NCBI RefSeq assembly: GCF_004027225.2
Contig: NC_044289.2
Location: 6,499,761-6,563,760 of the forward strand
DNA length: 64,000 nucleotides
Source of the DNA: Strigops habroptila
Taxonomy: Eukaryota; Chordata; Aves; Psittaciformes; Psittacidae
Reading direction: 5' to 3'
A program made the position numbers and the translations under genes. Position 1 is the first letter of the stretch; every line of letters starts with the position of its first letter. This document shows, in pieces, positions 58,370 to 64,000 of the stretch. Under the pieces are notes generated by a model. That model did no database searches. It saw only the letters and a program-made list of their open reading frames with translations, and was not told the origin of the DNA.

Positions 58370-60263
58370 CATGCCCTGCTCTTCCAACCCGCTTCGTCCT
58401 GCGCTGGTTGCCAAATGACATGACATTGGGGACGCATTAGAGCCAAAGGCATTCATGTGGGTCCTGTTTGCCCATGTGCCACTTGGCACTGCATGAAGAG
58501 ACACTGTCCAGGTTGGATCTTGGCATCATCTTCTGTCTCTGTTACTGGGGAGGGCTTTTGTGGATGCCTCTGGCTCTGTAAGTTGTAATATATGAACAGG
58601 TATAGCCTTTGCCTTTGCCCTCAGCTTTGCAACTCAGACTTTACATCAGTAAAGTAATGGTACGAGACTATTCTTGATGTGTCTCGTTCCTGAAAAACCA
58701 ACACATGCCCTCAGCTGTTTGGGGTGCATTTGCCTTGCCTTTAACAGCCCCAAACTATTGAGTCCATTGGCAGCTCCAGTTTCAGTGTCTCCGATGAGTA
58801 TATAAATACGTATTGCCTGCCTTGAAGAGAATAGGATATCCTGAAAGACTTTCTCCTGTTTTCACCAGTGGTGCTGTCATTACTGTGGTGCAGGGGTCAG
58901 AAAACACTTGTCAGCCAGACAGGCATCTTTCCAAGGGGATGCTCGAGAGATTCCCTGTGTAACCCAGGCTCTGTGCTTCATAAAAGCCTGAGGACAAACG
59001 TGTTAATTGTACCTCTGACAGGGACTCGAGGGGGAGCCTCTCCAGCCTCGAGGCAGATGTTGGTTTACGTAGTTTCCTCAAATGCAGCAGCTCAGAGAGA
59101 CTTACAAGAACCCAAAGAGAAGAAACGTCACATTTTCTTAGAAGTTGAGTACATACCATTCACCGCTGGCTCTGTCTTCAGTGCAGGGATATCATGTACT
59201 GCTACTACTTTATTTTTCTTAGCATTCATGCTGAAGGATTTTAAAGCTCCTTAAACGGTAGGGCTTCCTCAAGGTCACTGCTTCATGCCCTCCCTGTTGC
59301 AGGTTTCCAGGGCTAGCTGAGCACGCTAGTGCTGCCTTGTGGTGGTCTGTGTGGGACCTTGTATTAAATCCATGCTTGCTGCTGGAAAAAGATCAAATAC
59401 TGGGATTTCTTTCTTTTTTCTTCTATTTCCTTCGGGTTTTTTCTTATTTTGTGAGAGAGAGAGCAAGCGCATGAGACAGCTATCTAACATCTTTTATTTC
59501 ATAAGTCTTCAGTACAGTGCTGTTGAAGGCTCTTCAGCTAGCAGATGCCCAGGACACAAGCTGTCCCTCTGCTCCTTAGCTGCTCTTTTTGCCACACAGC
59601 TGACAAAGGTCCCTTAGACACTCAGTGCTGAAGTGAGGAAGACAGCCCTTGGGAAGGAGAGCTGTGCAAACCCCAAGCTCAATTAAACCACTTCAGTTCT
59701 GTGGGCTGTGTAGTGTGTCTCCAGAGGGCATGGCAGTGAGTTAAGCTCATGGTCCTGTATCAGTGCTGTACAACAAGATCAAAGTGCTGGGAGCGTGTGA
59801 TCCCACATTACACCAGCCAGTGGTGACCGCTCAAGCACCTGCCTGCTTTGGGGGTTAGAGATAAACTTCTCTGCATGTATCCCAGCTCCTTATGGAGTTA
59901 CAGAAATCCTATGTCTCTTGTCACTGTCCCATGTACCTGCTTCCAACAGTGGCAGAATGTGAGCATCTGAGCACGTGAATTATTAAGAATAGCAGAAAGT
60001 TTGTTTTCCCATTTTCATTTTTCTTACTGGTGTATCATGTCCAGAATGTTTCCTGTTTTACTTGAACAATATCAAAATGTTTAATTTTACATTTTCTAAG
60101 ACCAGATCAAGCATTTTTTATTTTACAATACTAATCTCCATTTTCTGAAAGTGGCCTATCTTTCTCTCTCTTCTAAAAGAGGAAAGAAGGCTAACATAGA
60201 AAGAGAAGAGTAAATCACATGGAGATTGAACAAAAATTTCAGGTTTAATCAAAAATTGTTGAC

Positions 60264-60291
60264 TTTTTTTCTTTTTTTTTTTTTTTTTTTT
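60264..60291. repeat. T-rich tract in intron 2
   Basis: T7-C-T20. Confidence 0.85.
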
Positions 60292-60726
60292 CTCTTTTCA
60301 AACTTCACCAGGCCAAAATTTCCAGCCAGTTTTTGGCCCAGTCCCCACACCAAACCAGCTCTGTTATTTATTCAGCCTTCAGACACATCAGTGATTAAAT
60401 CACTTTTCAGCAAAGGTTTACCTCCATGCCTCTGCAAAACCTCCACGAGGATGCAGACACTTCAAAACTGTTCTCAGAGTTACAGGGAGAAAAAGCTGAT
60501 GTACCAGGGGTTTTTGTTGGGTGTGTTGTGGGGGCTTTTTCCCATTTTATAGTTCTCCCCCTTCTCCCTGCCTTGCCTCTCTGTCTGTGCTGTGCTGTGA
60601 GTGCATGGTTCTGCGTTGATGGAGTGGCAGCCAAGCTTCCCTGTGGACCAAGCTCCTGACGGGGCAGAGAAGCCCCTCATGCACTAAGTGGGAAGCTTGT
60701 TACAGTGGGATCAATTGTAATAAAGA

Positions 60727-61015
60727 TCATAGAATCATAGAATAGTTAGGGCTGGAAAGGACCTTAAGATCATCTAGTTCCAACCTTCCTGCCACGAGCA
60801 GGGATGCCTTACCATGATGTCCAAGGCTCTGTCCAGCCTGGTCTTGAACATTGCCAGGGATGGAGCATTTACCAGTTCTTTGAGCAACCTCTTCCAATGC
60901 CTCACCACCCTCACAGGGAAGAACTTCTTCCTTACATCTAACCCGAACTTCCCCTGTTTAAGTTTAAACCCATTCACCCTTGTCCTGTCACTACAGATCT
61001 TAAAGGGAGCTCCTT
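60727..61015 (-). mobile_element. CR1 LINE 3' fragment in PMEPA1 intron 2, antisense
   Basis: The stretch starts TCATAGAATCATAGAATAG, followed by GGCTGGAAAGGACCTTAAGA and GTCCAAGGCTCTGTCCAGCC, and fades after CTTGTCCTGTCACTACAGAT. This is a reversed CR1 3' end. The right boundary is approximate. ORFs across it are element-derived. Confidence 0.93.
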
Positions 61016-64000
61016 TTGGATATCAGCACAGCATGTCTTTCTGGTAGAAAACAGGTCCAGCTGAACGCTGGTAGGCAGAGGCTATGCTGAACTGGGTACT
61101 GGTTTATGTTATCCGTTAAACTTGTGCTGAACTGGTGTTGGGCTTTCTAAATCCCAAACTTCATTTTGCTGTCGTGACCACAGATGGGCACCGGAGCTGC
61201 ATACACGCTTTTCATCTTTTGAAATATTAAAGTAGTTCATCCCATGGTCAGGATGCTGCTAGGTCTGCCAGGGTTGTCCTTTTTTGTTGTTGTAGCTCAA
61301 AAATTACAACCGAAGGAGAAACTAATTTCCCTAAGGGTTTTTTTTTTAATGCAGTTCTTGCTAGCAAGGAATTCTTGTATTATGTCATATATTTCACCAG
61401 CACCATTCTTGTTATATTTAAATTCTGTGTCCTTGTAACAAGTACCTTTATTTTTCCGGAACTAAGATTACTTAAGAAATGCTACTAAAACTTCCGCAGT
61501 AAGAAAGGTTCCTGCACCTTTGGAACAGTGATATCCCAGTCCCCCCAAAAAAGGGGTTTAAATGCAATTTCAAAGTATACCCTTGTCCCCCAAAATGGAA
61601 AATACGAGTCCTCCTGCAGGCTCAGAGACTTAATCTGCACCATGCAGCTTTACAGAGAAAATTCTCTGACACCGCTGAAACAAGCAGCTCTATAAAAGTC
61701 GAAGATTGATCTCTAAAAAGAAATTAAAAAGTAATTTTAGGTTCTACAGTGAGTCCTGGAATACTTGCGGAGGCTTTTGCAGCCGTATTGCTCATCAGAC
61801 AGCAGGATCTCAGCTTTCATTTCGGAAAACCATAGCTTTCTAGCCTCAGCCATTGTTGAGATGAATTCAAGTCCTAAACATTCTGAAATTCAGAGGTGAG
61901 TGAGGAGAGCCCCGAGGATGAGGATTTACAGCAGTGATCCTCCCTCATGGGTCAGTGCAGTGTTGCTTGGCTTGGTGGGGCTATGTAGCCATCCCATGGC
62001 CAAAGCATGAAGGCTAAAGTATGTATGTTTCCTGTCTCTGAGGCTTTGCCCTCCTCTTGCTACTGATTTCCAGCAATTTTAAACCCACTATTGAGTTTTT
62101 AGGAGAGACGAGCCATTATCCAGATGGGCTTCACAGTGATGTGTGAGGCAGAGGGTCGTTGTCAGTGAGCGTGTTTGTGATCGGTCAGCCATGGGCATGG
62201 AAGTATGTCCAGGTCAAAGCCCTGGAGTCCTGACAGAAGTGGTTAATAACAGCTGAGAAATCCAGCTCCTACAGAAAATGGGTCTTCTGTCTGCTACTTG
62301 TCTCTCTGCGGATCCCATTTTAATGGTGTTTCTACTAGTTTGCTACTCTTGCATCGCATGTTGCCCGGAGCATCGTTCCTGGACCTCATCTGTACAAACA
62401 GATGGGTTAATGTGTGAGCCAGGGCTTTTCTTCTGAATGCCTGGGTGGGTATTGGGTGCAGGCTTTGGGTGAGTGATACTTAGGGCTCGTGAACGTTTTG
62501 GGTGGAGCAACTCGCGTAAGGGTGCGTACATGGTCTCCTCATCGCCTGCCGCAGCGGGAAGCCCCAGCTGAGCGCAGTGATGCTCCGCACGCCGGGATGC
62601 AGCCGCCCTCGTAGGAGCTGGCTGACATCACTCCCAGGAAAGGGGGAAGCAGATGGGATATTGCCATGGCACTGCCCACTGCCAAGTTAAATATAAAACA
62701 TCTAGCAGAAGGCAGCGGGGTACTCACTGCTCAGGAAGTCTGCCATGGGGGCATGGCAAAGTAAACACAATATTCAAAGTGCTTCCCACTCCTGCCTCCT
62801 GCTTTGGCGTCCTTCAGGATGAAGTGGAGGGCTGGCAGTGCATGTGGCAGCGCTGGAAACCCTCCCCGTGCCCTTTGATGTCAGCACCCTGGCTGAGAGA
62901 GGGGTTAGAGGCACAGATTTGATCTATGGCAGATGCAGTTCCTCTTGGGTCTTTTGGCTGCTGGGGGAATTTGACTGTAGACTGTCCCTGTAGGCAAGAA
63001 ATACATGTAAAATGGACCAGACTAAACGGTTGACACCTGTGTAAACAGTTGCATATTGAAGTCTCAAGTTCTGTATAAAACATGGTGCTGCATTGCTCAG
63101 GAAGGGCTGTGTGGCTCACAGCTCAACCAGCGTGTTCATTAGCTGTAGCTGGGGAGGGTGCTGGTACTGCAGCACTTAACCTCTGCTCCAAAGAGATGCT
63201 TCCTAAAGAATACCTAGAAATGGGAAGAATCTGGGCCATCTCATTTGCATATAAATCACTGTTTTCCTTGCACTGGCAACAGGACCGCTTTGAGGTTTAT
63301 GTGCAGAACCGAGCTTCAGAAACAGGAATCTGATGGGATTCTATCCATATCTGATACCATATGCGATGCCACAAGAGAAAATACATTCTAAACTTGGGGA
63401 AAATAAAGAAGAAAAAAGCAGGGGGTGGGAATATTATGATGGATGGCTTCTCTGGAGATCTTAACACGATGCTATTGCTGTGTTTTGGGCAGTCAGATGG
63501 GTGTTGTGGATGTCCAGGTGAGCGGGCTCCTGCTGCAGGGCTTGGGGCTGGCTCTGCCTGCAGGGGCACCCCTGCTCTGTCTGCTCTTGGAGGTGCTTCT
63601 GTGGTGAGTGGAGATGCTGCTCAGCTGCTTGCTGGGATAGCTGCAGAAGTATGCAGCAATGTTTTTCCCTTGTGTACCGCAGCCTGGTATGAGGCCAGAT
63701 GTGCTTTGCAGCTGGGCGAGGTCCAGAGAGCATCAGACAGCAAAACCCCTTCTGAGTTTATCAGTGAAGGTGTTCATGGTGCTGCGGAACCACTGCAGCT
63801 TTTTACAGGCTTCCACCAGGGCTCAGGCTGCCTGGACCACCCCGGCTATTGGAGAACTAGGTATTTTTATAGCAGCAAAGCTTATGGTTTGCTCATCAGG
63901 GGAGCCCTGCTGGGGCTGCGCCCAAGAATGGCCTTTGGGTGGGACAGATTAAAGGGAAGAAGTGGTGGAAAAAGCACCCTTGGCATTTTTTTTTTCCACT

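Larger units (their letters stand above)
58364..64000 (+). other. PMEPA1: PMEPA1 intron 2, 5' part (runs off the window)
   Basis: The following PMEPA1 exon should begin in phase 0 with codons for EGCLWP. No acceptor followed by such a sequence was found up to 64000. The interval holds a T-rich tract (60264-60291), a minus-strand CR1 (60727-61015) and otherwise unremarkable non-coding DNA. Confidence 0.8.

Noticed and set aside
58550..58595. Reading GCLW near 58564, resembling the start of the next PMEPA1 exon (EGCLWP)
   Set aside because: The match is only four residues, is followed by Leu-Cys-Lys-Leu-stop rather than the family sequence, and has no acceptor in the required phase.

Overview
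The window looks like avian nuclear genomic DNA. It carries four CR1 LINE fragments with typical bird-type 3' ends, ends carrying CATAGAAT-type octamers or an ATTCTGTG terminus, two strong CpG islands, and large introns with few old repeats. There are no bacterial operons, phage genes, tRNA genes or CRISPR arrays. The species cannot be fixed from the sequence.

The only protein-coding gene I can support is PMEPA1 (TMEPAI), on the + strand and cut by the right edge. Coding exon 1 (19588-19690) lies in a CpG island and encodes the short cysteine-containing N-terminus. After an intron of about 38.5 kb (19691-58208), coding exon 2 (58209-58363) encodes the transmembrane helix and the basic juxtamembrane segment. 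Splice phases agree (phase 1, then phase 0) and give residues 1-86. The cytoplasmic tail with the PPxY and SMAD-binding motifs must be encoded beyond 64000.

Layout: 1-13.1 kb is upstream non-coding DNA with a purine-rich minisatellite, two CR1 pieces and simple repeats. About 13.48-14.29 kb is a second CpG island with two inverted CCAAT boxes and no recognised gene. 14.3-18.6 kb is non-coding. About 18.64-20.18 kb is the PMEPA1 promoter island, with a palindromic CRE, a GAGCC array, and a short upstream ORF that overlaps the PMEPA1 start. 19.7-58.2 kb is intron 1, with a ~0.9 kb pyrimidine minisatellite, a CR1 fragment, and several candidate SMAD-type regulatory sites. 58.4-64 kb is the start of intron 2, with another CR1.

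The most interesting signal is in intron 1. A module built around the perfect SMAD palindrome GTCTAGAC occurs twice, 237 bp apart (43169-43218 and 43407-43456). In both copies it keeps the order CTGCAG-like motif, CTTTAA(A/T)TGCCCTTT, then GTCTAGACA. Two further GTCTAGAC copies lie at 40101 and 54034. PMEPA1 is a known TGF-beta/SMAD target and feedback inhibitor, so these are plausible intronic feedback enhancers. This is inference from motifs and has not been tested for conservation.
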